This document shows positions 24,528-33,651 of a stretch of 64,000 nucleotides of DNA, one piece after another. The position numbers and the translations under genes were made by a program. Source of the stretch: Kineothrix sp. IPX-CK (GTDB lineage: Bacteria; Bacillota; Clostridia; Lachnospirales; Lachnospiraceae); the NCBI RefSeq assembly GCF_039134705.1, contig NZ_CP146256.1:4278001-4342000 (forward strand), written 5' to 3'. The notes under the pieces were generated by a model, which was not told the DNA's origin, did not search any database, and saw only the letters and a list, made by a program, of their open reading frames with translations. Every line of letters starts with the position of its first letter. The stretch's first letter is position 1.

Positions 24528-25541
24528 TTAATCAACAAGGTCATTTTGGAATCTTGAAAGATGCTCATACGGAAGAATAAGTCTCCCCCGGTACAGGCCA
24601 CAACCATCGTTAATAAGTGAATTATTCACTGCCGAAAACATATTTACATCCAATTTCGATAATTCAAGCTGCTGTAACATGATACCTCTTTCATAAGAAT
24701 CATCAAAATAAATATTCTCTCCTTTTGGAATTGCATTTCGTTTAGCTCTTTCACTTTCCTGCCGTTTTTCGTAACCTAGATGATTAGCAGGACCAATTTC
24801 AGCAAAATCGTCCATTTCTTTTGTACGAAGTTGTACTTCCACATAACAACGTGCAATATTATCATAAAATGTTATATGCAGAGAACGATAGCCACTGGAC
24901 TCTGGATTTACAACATAATCTCTGTAATATGGGCTTACACTCTCTCTTAACAAAGGTGATTTTTTCTGACCCTTAAAAGAAGCTATTTCTGCGGTAAATC
25001 CTCGCTCCTCCATGAAACCAAGCAACTGGTTGGCAACATCATATAGATATTTATTTTCCTCATCCGCCCATATCTCGCCTTCCTTCAGATGACATTTAGG
25101 AAGAGAAATCACGATTCTGTATGCAATCAGGTCCCGAAAACAATTTAAATAGTTTTTCAGTTCAGGAAGCGAAGGGTAATTGCCATGTTTAATATAATAG
25201 TCGTAAATATATTCCACAATGTATCCGTTGAATTTAGCTTCTGCGCGTATCAGCGATTTAATCCGGCCCTTAAAAGTAAATGCAAGAAAAGGATATTCAT
25301 TTGCCATATGTTTATAGAATTCCCGAATCCGCTGAGACTGCGAAGTCAGGAATTCGTTGTGCTGTAAAAGTTCCGCAATCTGAAGCAGAAAATTACAGTG
25401 CACAAGATCGATCTGATTCTGAGTTTCTTTCGACGACTGTTTCAAATCCTCACTATATCTCTGCAATATCTTAAGAACGGTATCGCCTGAGTATAAATAA
25501 TCATTTAATTTTTTCATTATGGTTTTCCCGCATCTGTTCAT
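24528..25541 (-). CDS. RelA/SpoT-domain protein (possible small alarmone synthetase)
   Basis: A 337-residue protein with a (p)ppGpp synthetase-like domain: CFRDLIAYRIVISLP, SSGYRSLHITFYDN and YVEVQLRTKEMDDFAE followed by a conserved His and GYEK. There is no HD hydrolase, TGS or ACT domain, so it resembles stand-alone alarmone synthetases, with a longer helical N-terminus (about 110 residues) than RelP or RelQ. Members transfer pyrophosphate from ATP to GDP/GTP; some act as toxins on ATP or tRNA. The start is ambiguous: ATG 25541 lies in the loop of a perfect hairpin with AAGGAG 17 bases upstream; ATG 25517 has only a weak site. Confidence 0.75.
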   Translation of the reverse strand: MNRCGKTIMKKLNDYLYSGDTVLKILQRYSEDLKQSSKETQNQIDLVHCNFLLQIAELLQHNEFLTSQSQRIREFYKHMANEYPFLAFTFKGRIKSLIRAEAKFNGYIVEYIYDYYIKHGNYPSLPELKNYLNCFRDLIAYRIVISLPKCHLKEGEIWADEENKYLYDVANQLLGFMEERGFTAEIASFKGQKKSPLLRESVSPYYRDYVVNPESSGYRSLHITFYDNIARCYVEVQLRTKEMDDFAEIGPANHLGYEKRQESERAKRNAIPKGENIYFDDSYERGIMLQQLELSKLDVNMFSAVNNSLINDGCGLYRGRLILPYEHLSRFQNDLVD

Positions 25542-25555
25542 TTTTTCACAGATGC
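25530..25555 (-). promoter_or_regulatory. Hairpin enclosing the start codon of the RelA/SpoT-domain gene
   Basis: On the minus strand GCATCTGT (25555-25548) and ACAGATGC (25537-25530) are exact complements with a 10-base loop GAAAAAATGA that contains the first ATG. AAGGAG lies just before the stem, so folding would shorten the distance between the ribosome site and ATG. It may control translation. Confidence 0.5.
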
Positions 25556-25745
25556 ACTCTCCTTTCCTGGGGCGTGTCTGAAAACTGCTTAAATATCTAT
25601 TTATCGAAATATAATCAATATTTCCAACAATTCAACGCTCAACCCTTGTTTTTTATAAAATAGCTGTATTAATTATAACATGGAAACTCTCATTTTTTGA
25701 TGTCTAATTTTAGTTTTAGCAGTTTTTCAGTGTGATCACAGACTT

Positions 25746-27134
25746 TTAATAACCAATGAATTTAGGTTTAACTCTTCTGCCTGCGACTTGTTCTATCGCA
25801 TAAGCTGTATTTAATAGTTCTTCATCAGTTTGAGCGATGATATTTATTCCAAAAGGCATTCCATCATTATATAGCCCGCAGGGTACCGTAATCGCCGGTA
25901 AACCTGTATATTGAACAATTAGGTGATCTTTAAATACAATACACGCATTTACATCCTTTAGCTGATCCTTTATATATAGTTTAGCGAACTCTATATCTTT
26001 TAACGTATCCAGATAAACAGATTCTGCCATTTCACCGGAGGTATTATTCTGGGCATCTTCTAACAATATCTGACCATATCTTAAAGTTTCTTCTTTATGG
26101 ATATTGTTAAATTCGATTATTTCCTTTAAATTTTTTATTTTATAATCCAGCGGTAACTCAGTTAAATATTGATTCAAAGCATGCTTAAACTCAAATTTTT
26201 TAATATTATCTATCTTTTTATTAGGAATTGTTTTGAGATGTATCCATTTTAAGATTGCACCAGCTTCTTTTAACTTATCTAAAATACTATTAGCCTTTTT
26301 TTCTTCTTCCTGCGACATATTATCCATGGCAGATTGATCGATTCCTATTACCGTACCTTTAAGATTTGAATTTTCTGTAAAGTGTATTTTATTGGATGCT
26401 ATTTCATTAAAAATAATAATTGCATCTTTAACGGTTCTTGTCATGGGACCAACCATATCAAAAGTAAAGCTTACCGGTATAATGCCTTTTATGCTTAAAG
26501 TACCCTTACCTGGACGATATCCTACAATACCATTCTTTAAGCCGGGGGATATGATAGAGCCAGAAGTATCCGTACCAAAAGCTGCCGTACATAAATTAGC
26601 TGCCACTGCAACTCCTGAACCGGTACTGGAACCTGCCGGGCTTTCACCTAAAACGTATGGTGATCTTACAATTCCTCCTTTGGAACTATACCCGTTCGGC
26701 ATTCCTTTCGTCATATAATTGGCAAATTCAGTCATGTTTGATTTGCCAAGAATAACAGCACCTTTTTTTCTCAAAACTTTTACGATCTCGGCATCCGTTT
26801 CCGGACTTGAATCTGCCAATGCCAGTGATCCTGCGGATGTGTGCAGGCTATCTGCAGTATTTATATTATCTTTTAAAAGAATAGGTATCCCATAAAGCAA
26901 GCCGGAATCATCCTTATTTCTTTTATCAAGCTCTTCTGCTATTGTAATAACATCAGGATTTATCTCAAGAATAGAATTTAATCCATTAAAACCTTTGTCG
27001 AAGGAGTCTATTTGCTCTAAATATTGTAAAACAATCTCTTTTATAGAAAAAGTTTTGTTTTTTATTATCTTGCCTAATTCAGTTATTGTTATTTCATTTA
27101 AATCTATTTTGTCTGCCACATTAATCTCCTGCAT
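25746..27134 (-). CDS. Amidase-signature family hydrolase
   Basis: A 462-residue enzyme. The Ser-cisSer-Lys triad is visible: Lys in GIPILLKDNINT, the cis-Ser in GSSTGSG and the nucleophile Ser in FGTDTSGSI. These enzymes hydrolyse carbon-nitrogen amide bonds. It is not GatA of the tRNA amidotransferase, because no gatB or gatC gene is adjacent and the middle region differs; peptide amidase-like or a generic amidase is more likely. It has no signal peptide. ATG with GGAGATTA upstream. Confidence 0.87.
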   Translation of the reverse strand: MQEINVADKIDLNEITITELGKIIKNKTFSIKEIVLQYLEQIDSFDKGFNGLNSILEINPDVITIAEELDKRNKDDSGLLYGIPILLKDNINTADSLHTSAGSLALADSSPETDAEIVKVLRKKGAVILGKSNMTEFANYMTKGMPNGYSSKGGIVRSPYVLGESPAGSSTGSGVAVAANLCTAAFGTDTSGSIISPGLKNGIVGYRPGKGTLSIKGIIPVSFTFDMVGPMTRTVKDAIIIFNEIASNKIHFTENSNLKGTVIGIDQSAMDNMSQEEEKKANSILDKLKEAGAILKWIHLKTIPNKKIDNIKKFEFKHALNQYLTELPLDYKIKNLKEIIEFNNIHKEETLRYGQILLEDAQNNTSGEMAESVYLDTLKDIEFAKLYIKDQLKDVNACIVFKDHLIVQYTGLPAITVPCGLYNDGMPFGINIIAQTDEELLNTAYAIEQVAGRRVKPKFIGY

Positions 27135-27457
27135 CTATTTGACGTTCTCTCATGTCTCAATAATAGTTCTCTCTTTACTATTATCTTCCCATATATTTCG
27201 ATTTATTCATAATAACGTCAGCAGATAAGTATTATAAAGCTTATACCAAAAAAAGACGTGAAAGCATCCTCTCACGTCAAAATATGTTGCTGTCATTATT
27301 CTATAAATCCTCTATTTATCAAGTGTTTTTCCGTTGCAACAGGACTATGGATTCCACGTGCCTTGAGGTGATAAAAAAGATGACCGTTAAACCTAATACC
27401 CCCTTGGCGTCAGAATATATTTCAAAAACAGCCACTCTTATAAACCAATATTCTTTG
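27135..27457. other. Gap between amidase and RhuM genes
   Basis: About 320 bases. It contains the amidase promoter region on the right-to-left strand, the minus-strand terminator at 27248-27278, and roughly 170 bases in which I see no supported gene or motif. A plus-strand frame at 27284 lacks a ribosome site and is not called. Confidence 0.6.
27248..27278 (-). terminator. Intrinsic terminator downstream of the RhuM gene
   Basis: On the minus strand GACGTGA (27278-27272) pairs with TCACGTC (27261-27255), followed at once by seven T. It is about 180 bases past the RhuM stop codon and before the amidase gene. Confidence 0.8.
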
Positions 27458-28492
27458 TTAAACCGGCTTGTTGCCTTTTCCTTTTAAATACTCCGACATT
27501 GCCTCATCGAAATTTGAAATATAATCCCTATCCTGTTGAATACGAAACTGTTCGTATACCTCAACAGCTTTTTTCAGTGCATCCTCATGTGAAACACGCC
27601 CCTTGCCTTCAAGTACACGGCGCCGGTTGTTGTTAAGAAAATTATCCGTTTCATTCAGCCAGTCCTGCATACTCATAGCTATGCCGTCTTCTGCCATAAG
27701 TTCAGCATAGTCAATGAACATAGTGACAAGTCGGTTGAGGTGTGAAATCTCCTTTTCATTCAGATAATTCTTGGCTACACTGATATCTCTCTTGAGGATT
27801 TTCCCTTTCGGAGCATCTTTCCACGTGGTAAGACCCATTGTAGGATGATCAAGTGCTACACGCTCTGAAATAAGTTCAGCCGCCGTTTTCCCTGTTACGG
27901 CATAGTGTAGCTTATTCTGAACAAATGCATAAAATTCTTTTGTAAGGTCACTATTTTTATCGTAGTCATAGCTGCACTGCTCAAAAACATCAGCTATTTT
28001 TTGATATGCACGACGTTCGCTGGCACGGATTTCACGAATTTTTTCCAATAACTCATCAAAATAATCACGTCCAAATTGTCGCCCATTTTTCAGCATATCC
28101 ATATTTAAAAGATAGCCTTTTTGAATGTACTCCTTCAATGTCTGTGTTGCCCACTGGCGAAATTTTGTCGCCTTCTTGGAATTCACACGGTATCCAACAG
28201 CAATAATCATATCAAGGTTGTAAAATTCCAGAGAGCGATTCACCTCGCGTTCACCCTCTTTTTGAACTATTTCCAAAATGGAAACAGTTGCTTCGGAGGA
28301 TAGCTCGCCATCGTCGAATATGTTTTTTATGTGCTTGCTGATAGCCGGAACATTCACGTCAAAAAGCTCTGTAATTGCCTTTTGTGTCATCCAAAAAGTC
28401 TCGTCTTTAAATACAACATCAACATAAACACTACTATCACCTATTGCGTATAGTACAATTTTACCCTCGTTAACATTCATTATGTTACTCAA
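27458..28492 (-). CDS. RhuM-family protein (virulence RhuM / DNA-binding N-terminal domain)
   Basis: A 344-residue protein. The N-terminus has the RhuM pattern: VVFKDETFWMTQKAITELFD, ISKHIKNIF and VNRSLEFYNLDMIIAVGYRV, then RQWATQTLKEYI. The C-terminal part is helical (ISHLNRLVTMFIDYAELM). Members are found in pathogenicity and defence islands, often near restriction or toxin-antitoxin genes; biochemical function is not known. TTG 28492 is favoured as start because GGAGGTGG is 7 bases upstream. It is next to a broken TOTE-type gene, consistent with a decayed defence island. Confidence 0.85.
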   Translation of the reverse strand: MSNIMNVNEGKIVLYAIGDSSVYVDVVFKDETFWMTQKAITELFDVNVPAISKHIKNIFDDGELSSEATVSILEIVQKEGEREVNRSLEFYNLDMIIAVGYRVNSKKATKFRQWATQTLKEYIQKGYLLNMDMLKNGRQFGRDYFDELLEKIREIRASERRAYQKIADVFEQCSYDYDKNSDLTKEFYAFVQNKLHYAVTGKTAAELISERVALDHPTMGLTTWKDAPKGKILKRDISVAKNYLNEKEISHLNRLVTMFIDYAELMAEDGIAMSMQDWLNETDNFLNNNRRRVLEGKGRVSHEDALKKAVEVYEQFRIQQDRDYISNFDEAMSEYLKGKGNKPV

Positions 28493-28608
28493 TGCTACCA
28501 CCTCCACTATCCTTAAAACTTTCTATTTATTAACAATAAACTCATCCAAAGTAACCGGTCTATAATCATTACCCTCTACGCCTGCATTTAACACATTATC
28601 CATCTGTT

Positions 28609-29671
28609 TTAATATTTCAAATACCAATCCTTCTTTTTCCACGGCTTAGGTCTGTTTCCAGCAACTGAACTGGCAAGCATTCCCCTGGCTTCGGCAAGTT
28701 CTACCTGCCATTTTGACATATACTTCTCGATAGCTTCCAACGATAGCTTTTCTGTTTCTTCTAACAAAACCTTCCATTGATCAGGATATGCATTCCAGTT
28801 TTCATCCACAAAAGCACTGTTTCCACTTTTAAGAGCTTGGCCTTGCAATGGAAGAGCAATTAAATTACCAATACTGCTAGCAACATCCTGAGAAGGATAC
28901 ATTCGGTCATAATAGTGAAAGGATTTCAAATTTATAGAAGCGGATCCCTTGTCCAGTAAAAGAAATCCAAAATTTCTTGCTAAAGATGCAGCTATTGGTC
29001 TTTTAAAGAATATCCATACATGAGCACCTCTTCCAGAGCGAGACCTTTCAACCAAAGACTTAATGCCATTCTGCTCACACATTTTTCTAAGTGCATCTAC
29101 TTCATCATGCCATTCATCATCTGTATTTGCAAAATCCGTCTTCTCTGCATCCTTTTCATGGTTATCAAAATCAAATACTATAAATCGACATGTACCTTCT
29201 GGTAATAGCGGATAAACTCCAAACACATCTGTTCCATCCTCTTTTTTACCAACAAGATGACTTACAATTTTCTTCAAATCAAGCTTAGTCCATTTTGTGT
29301 GCTCACAATCATCACAAAACATTTTTTCACCACGTTGTTTTGGACACAATGTATCATTCCATCTGTTATCACACTGCGGAAAATATCCACCATTCTTTCC
29401 TCTTTTGGCATAAACATCTTCTCTACCCCAAAACATAGCAAAATATCGTTTTGCTAAATCCTCCGTTATATATCTTCATATATCTTCCAAGAATACGCTC
29501 TCCCTGATCAGGATCATACTCATTAATACTCTCTATTGTCTCCTCAAATGGATTAAGCGCATCGAATGCAATATCAGCCTTTTTTAACTGAGATTTCAAG
29601 GCATCATTTTCTTTTTGAAGAGCTCGCACTATTTTTCTAAGTGAGTCAAGATCATAAGCCTCTATATTCAT
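28609..29671 (-). pseudogene. Broken TOTE conflict-system primase (frameshifted and truncated)
   Basis: Two frames make one gene. The first (start 29671, MNIEAYDLDSLRKIVRAL) is a coiled coil that runs into FEETIESINEYDPDQGERIL and then stops out of frame. The second begins within the same stretch, giving RYITEDLAKRYFAMFWG, and continues through an archaeo-eukaryotic primase-like domain (CRFIVFDFDNHEK with the metal Asp pair, SRSGRGAHVWIFF, then FHYYDRMYPSQD). The frame change is a 10-bp tandem duplication at 29468-29487. The protein also ends early at KPWKKKDWYLKY; the helicase and nuclease parts expected of TOTE proteins are missing. Downstream, another frame encodes about 36 residues that may be a foreign tail. 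Confidence 0.82.
29468..29487 (-). repeat. 10-bp tandem duplication causing the frameshift
   Basis: Two exact adjacent copies of GAAGATATAT (minus strand). Removing one copy restores a continuous reading frame from the coiled coil into the primase domain. Confidence 0.9.
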
Positions 29672-29721
29672 TCCTGCACCTCCAAGTTCTGGACGCATTA
29701 CTAGACATCATCTTTTTAATG

Positions 29722-31149
29722 TTACCCATTCCGTTGCAGTAAGACTACAACCTCTGTATGCACCGTCCCTCCAAACTGATCCACCGCTCTCCCCCTCACA
29801 ATTTCATAACTTCCGTCACACAACACCTTCAGGTCCCGGGCCAGAGTGGCGGAATCGCAGCTTACGTAGACGATGCGCTGCGGCTGCATCTTCAGCATCG
29901 TATTGAGGCAGGCTTCATCACAGCCCTTTCTCGGAGGATCGACCACGATGACATCGGCGCGGATTCCTTCCTGTTCATATTTCTCGGGAAGTACCTCTTC
30001 CGCTTTCCCCGCAAAGAATTCCACATTTGTGATTCCGTTAAATTCAGCATTCTTTCTGGCATCTTCGATTGCCTGAGGCACTATTTCCACTCCGCAGACC
30101 CGCTTTGCACTTCCGGCGAGAAACAGCGAAATCGTTCCAATACCACAGTATAAGTCCCATACGGTCTCCCTGCCGGTAAGTCCGGCATATTCTAATGCGA
30201 GGCTGTAAAGCTTCTCTGTCTGCAGCGGATTTACCTGATAAAAAGATAAAGGCGATATATGAAAAGAAATCGCTTTATCCGTCAGGGAGAAATCAGAAGT
30301 ATTTCTCACGTGAATTGTATCGGTTATGGTATCCTTCCCCCATATGGTGCGCACTTCTTTTCCCATGATCACGTTGGTGCGCTCCGTATTGATACTTATC
30401 GACACGCTTGTCATTCCCGGAGTTTCCCGCAGCAATTCGATCAGCCGTCCTTTCACCGGAAGTGGTTTCAGCGTATTGATTATAAGGCACACCATGATTT
30501 CTTCGCTTGCAAATCCCTTGCGGATTAAAATGTGCCTTACGATTCCTTTTCCTGTCTTCTCATCATAAGCTGTTACACTGCTTTCCTTCATGTATCGAAG
30601 AACCGCCTCCAATATTTGCCGGTTCTCCTTCACCCCAAGAGCACAATCCGTATTAGCAATAATATCATGGGTCCTTCCTGCATAAAACCCCGTAATCAAA
30701 TTCCCGTCTTTATCCGTTCCTACCGGAAACTGAGCCTTGTTCCTATAATGATATGGATTCTCCATACCGACGATAGGCTCCATGATGCGATCCACAAGCT
30801 CCTTATCAAATCCGCCGATCCTTATGAGGTTGTTTCTCACCTTGTTCTGCTTGTATTCGAGCTGAGCTTCATAACTCATGGCCTGGAGCTGGCAGCCGCC
30901 GCACTGCTTATGGTACCTGCAGACCGGGGTAACGCGGGATACAGAAGGCTCCGTTACCTTCTCCAGCTTAGCATACGCGTAGTTTTTCTTCGCTTTCATA
31001 ATCTTACAGATTACCACATCTCCGATAACCGCATCCTTTATAAAAAGGGTATAGCCGTCAACCTTACCTATACCCTCTCCATCGCTGCCCATATCTTCAA
31101 TTGTCACCGTAAGAATGTCATTCTTTTTATATTCCATTCCATTCTCCAT
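29722..31149 (-). CDS. rlmD: 23S rRNA uracil-C5 methyltransferase (RlmD/RlmCD type)
   Basis: A 475-residue enzyme. The N-terminal TRAM RNA-binding domain (TVTIEDMGSDGEGIGKVDGY) is followed by the four-cysteine iron-sulfur cluster CRYHKQCGGC. The SAM site is VWDLYCGIGTISLF, then VVDPPRKGC and the catalytic Cys in VYVSCDSATLARDL. It methylates uridines of 23S rRNA (U1939, and in Gram-positives also U747). It is followed by a gap and the defence remnant, and preceded by yhaM at a distance of 18 bases, so the two may be cotranscribed. Confidence 0.93.
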   Translation of the reverse strand: MENGMEYKKNDILTVTIEDMGSDGEGIGKVDGYTLFIKDAVIGDVVICKIMKAKKNYAYAKLEKVTEPSVSRVTPVCRYHKQCGGCQLQAMSYEAQLEYKQNKVRNNLIRIGGFDKELVDRIMEPIVGMENPYHYRNKAQFPVGTDKDGNLITGFYAGRTHDIIANTDCALGVKENRQILEAVLRYMKESSVTAYDEKTGKGIVRHILIRKGFASEEIMVCLIINTLKPLPVKGRLIELLRETPGMTSVSISINTERTNVIMGKEVRTIWGKDTITDTIHVRNTSDFSLTDKAISFHISPLSFYQVNPLQTEKLYSLALEYAGLTGRETVWDLYCGIGTISLFLAGSAKRVCGVEIVPQAIEDARKNAEFNGITNVEFFAGKAEEVLPEKYEQEGIRADVIVVDPPRKGCDEACLNTMLKMQPQRIVYVSCDSATLARDLKVLCDGSYEIVRGRAVDQFGGTVHTEVVVLLQRNG

Positions 31150-31167
31150 GTACGATTTTCACTGTTT

Positions 31168-32112
31168 CTATTCCAGTTTAGTGCCTCTTAAATTGGATTC
31201 GAACAGCCGATTATAACCCAGCCATCCCGTTTCCGCCGTGCCGTTCAAAATTTCAGTAAAGGTCTGTATTTTGGCGTCCGTATTGTCCGCAAAATTCAAA
31301 GCCACCGCCTCGATGATCGCAGGCTTCTTCGGGGAACCGAATTCATATTCGCCGTGATGAGCCAAAATGCAATGCTTTATTTCTGCCGCCAGAAGTGGGG
31401 GGAATCCATCAATCCTTCTTATTTTTTCTCCGATCATTTCTGTTCCCATAACAATATGACCGAGAAATTGCCCATCCTCCGTATAATCATTTTCAGGAAA
31501 AAGGGATAACTCCTTCGTTTTCCCGATATCATGGCAGATGGCCGCGCTAATGAGCAGATCCTTCTTCAAAATAGGGTACGCCTTGCAATAATAATCACAC
31601 AGCTTGGTCACTCCAAGCGTATGCTCGAGTAAACCGCCTACAAAGCCATGGTGTACTGTTTTTGCCGCCGAAGACTGCTTAAAGGCCTTAATAAAATCCG
31701 TATCATCCACGAAAAATGCTTCCATCAGTCTTTTCAAATACTTATTTTCAATGGCTTTTATGTATCCCAAAAGCTCCATATACATTTCATCAATGTTCTT
31801 ACTGCTTACCGGAAGATAATCGGCAGGGTCGAATTCACCCTCCTGGCATTTTCTGATGCGCTTTACATTGATCTGCAAAGCTCCTTGAAAACTCGTTACG
31901 TCTCCGTACACTTCGATATAATCCAGTGTGTCGAAATCGCCGATTCCCGGATTATTGGGATCCCATATCTTGGCATCTACCGTCCCCGTCTTGTCCTGCA
32001 AAATGACATTATCATAAGACTTCCCATTCTTCGTAACCGCAGACTGCTTAAATTTACACAAATAAATGTCGAAGACTCTGTCGCCTTCATTATAATCTTT
32101 TAAATACTTCAT
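31168..32112 (-). CDS. yhaM: 3'-5' exoribonuclease YhaM family protein
   Basis: A 314-residue protein. Residues 10-95 are an OB-fold nucleic-acid domain (NVILQDKTGTVDAKIWDPN); an HD domain follows with LLEHTLGV, SAAICHDIGKTKEL and ILAHHGEYEFG as metal ligands. YhaM removes nucleotides from the 3' end of RNA and single-stranded DNA in Firmicutes and has been linked to replication and mRNA decay. Length equals that of B. subtilis YhaM. It lies in a minus-strand run HtrA-like, YhaM, RlmD. Confidence 0.92.
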   Translation of the reverse strand: MKYLKDYNEGDRVFDIYLCKFKQSAVTKNGKSYDNVILQDKTGTVDAKIWDPNNPGIGDFDTLDYIEVYGDVTSFQGALQINVKRIRKCQEGEFDPADYLPVSSKNIDEMYMELLGYIKAIENKYLKRLMEAFFVDDTDFIKAFKQSSAAKTVHHGFVGGLLEHTLGVTKLCDYYCKAYPILKKDLLISAAICHDIGKTKELSLFPENDYTEDGQFLGHIVMGTEMIGEKIRRIDGFPPLLAAEIKHCILAHHGEYEFGSPKKPAIIEAVALNFADNTDAKIQTFTEILNGTAETGWLGYNRLFESNLRGTKLE

Positions 32113-32132
32113 ATTAATTCCTATTCCTTTAT

Positions 32133-33491
32133 TTATTCTAATTTCCCTAACGTAACATCCACTTCCATCTGCATATATTCCTCCGGCCCCTGCCTCATCA
32201 AAGTGATACCAACGCTTTCATTCGGCTGCAATTCGATCATGGCACCTACGAGGTCACCATAGGTTTTTATTTCTTTTTCTCCTATTGCCGTTATAATATC
32301 GCCGCTTTGTATTCCCGCTGCCATGGCAGGTGAATCCAGTTCTATTTCCGTAATATAAGCGCCGTACGGTACGCCCAGCCTTTCATTAGCGTCGATTGTT
32401 ACATCGGTGCCGTAGGTTCCAAGATACGCCTGCTCTTTTTCATTGCTCATTTTTTCTATTTTTCTGCGAAGCTCTGTAATTCCTATCGCCGACACGAGAT
32501 TTTTCATATCTTCGCTGTTGTGGGTGTTGTCAATGATTCCCAACACCTGCCCGCTTAAGTTAACGAGCACCCCCGAAGCATCCCCGCTCCCATAAATGTC
32601 CGTTGTTATAACTTTATAATACGAATCTATCATATTCAAAGTAGTATTGTTGGAGGTAACAATTCCATAACAAACGGAATCGCTGGTTCCCAGAGGACTT
32701 CCTACCGCAATTACCGGCTTTCCGACAATTGCGCTGTTACTGGAACTTCCCGTCAGATCAGCAAGAACGATACCCTCCAGAGTCTCTTTATTCACATCGC
32801 TTTCCGCCACAGAAATGACAGCAAGCTTCGTATTGCTGTCCCTCAGCTTAAGCTGGGCCTGAACCTGTTCTCCGCTGCCGAAAGTGACCATGATCGTCTC
32901 CGCATCCTCCAGGTTTTCATAATTGACAAGGATGAATATTTCCTTCCCCTGATCCGCCACAATGATGCCGGATGTCTGGTCTTTGCTCTCATATGGATCG
33001 TTAAACCAATCGAGATTAGACACGGAGCCGGTAACGGTGACGACAGACTTGGCCGCTTCCCTGGCAGCTGCAGCCAAACCGTTATACATAGCCAAATAAT
33101 CATCCACATCCAGGCTGATATTGTCCAAGACCTGAGCAATCTGCTCATCCTGAAGCTTTACTTCCGCGGGCTCCTCCTCCTGCACCATCTCGGAATCGTC
33201 CACAATCATATCTTCAGGAAGCATCTCCTCCGTTTCTGCCGGAAGTTCGATCGGTGCCGGTTCTTCCTCCGGATAGAGCCAATTGCTGAGTACCGGTTCC
33301 AAAATCAAGAAGGTAAGGCAGGCCACCAGCGCAAATATTACCGCCATTGCCGCCGTTATCATCGTTCTCCGGAGAAGCTTCTTTTTATCTATGGGCCTCT
33401 GCTTTATCTTTTCCGTTATAAAATCGGAATCCGGGGTATTAACGCCATTTTCCTGTTCTGTTTCTTTGTTTTGTTCCATTTCAGTAATCAT
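32133..33491 (-). CDS. HtrA-like membrane-anchored PDZ protein, probably an inactive protease
   Basis: A 452-residue protein: a cytoplasmic N-terminus of about 45 residues, one helix (MITAAMAVIFALVACLTFLI), a Glu/Pro-rich linker, a chymotrypsin-like domain and a C-terminal PDZ domain (SPAMAAGIQSGDIITAIGEK). The fold follows HtrA/DegP, but the catalytic His position reads LVNYENLEDA instead of NHVV, and the Asp position reads DSNTKLAVISV instead of TDLAV. A Ser remains in GDASGVLVN. Catalysis by a Ser-His-Asp triad therefore looks impossible; binding through PDZ may be its role. The start could be 33491 or 33479. Confidence 0.87.
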   Translation of the reverse strand: MITEMEQNKETEQENGVNTPDSDFITEKIKQRPIDKKKLLRRTMITAAMAVIFALVACLTFLILEPVLSNWLYPEEEPAPIELPAETEEMLPEDMIVDDSEMVQEEEPAEVKLQDEQIAQVLDNISLDVDDYLAMYNGLAAAAREAAKSVVTVTGSVSNLDWFNDPYESKDQTSGIIVADQGKEIFILVNYENLEDAETIMVTFGSGEQVQAQLKLRDSNTKLAVISVAESDVNKETLEGIVLADLTGSSSNSAIVGKPVIAVGSPLGTSDSVCYGIVTSNNTTLNMIDSYYKVITTDIYGSGDASGVLVNLSGQVLGIIDNTHNSEDMKNLVSAIGITELRRKIEKMSNEKEQAYLGTYGTDVTIDANERLGVPYGAYITEIELDSPAMAAGIQSGDIITAIGEKEIKTYGDLVGAMIELQPNESVGITLMRQGPEEYMQMEVDVTLGKLE

Positions 33492-33651
33492 ACCTTTCCA
33501 TTTTCATGTGCAGGTTATTGTAACATCCATAAGTATATCTTGTTTTAAGGTTAAAGTAAAGTTACTGTTTCCCCTCTTCGCTGATAGTAATTTTATCTCT
33601 CCTATGATATACTAAATAATAATTATCAATCAGGAAAAAGAAAAGGATCAT

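Noticed and set aside
25746..27134. GatA subunit of the tRNA amidotransferase
   Set aside because: No gatB or gatC neighbours, and only the general amidase signature is shared.
27284..27487. Plus-strand frame of 67 codons between amidase and RhuM
   Set aside because: No ribosome site, no recognisable composition, and it runs into the RhuM gene on the other strand.
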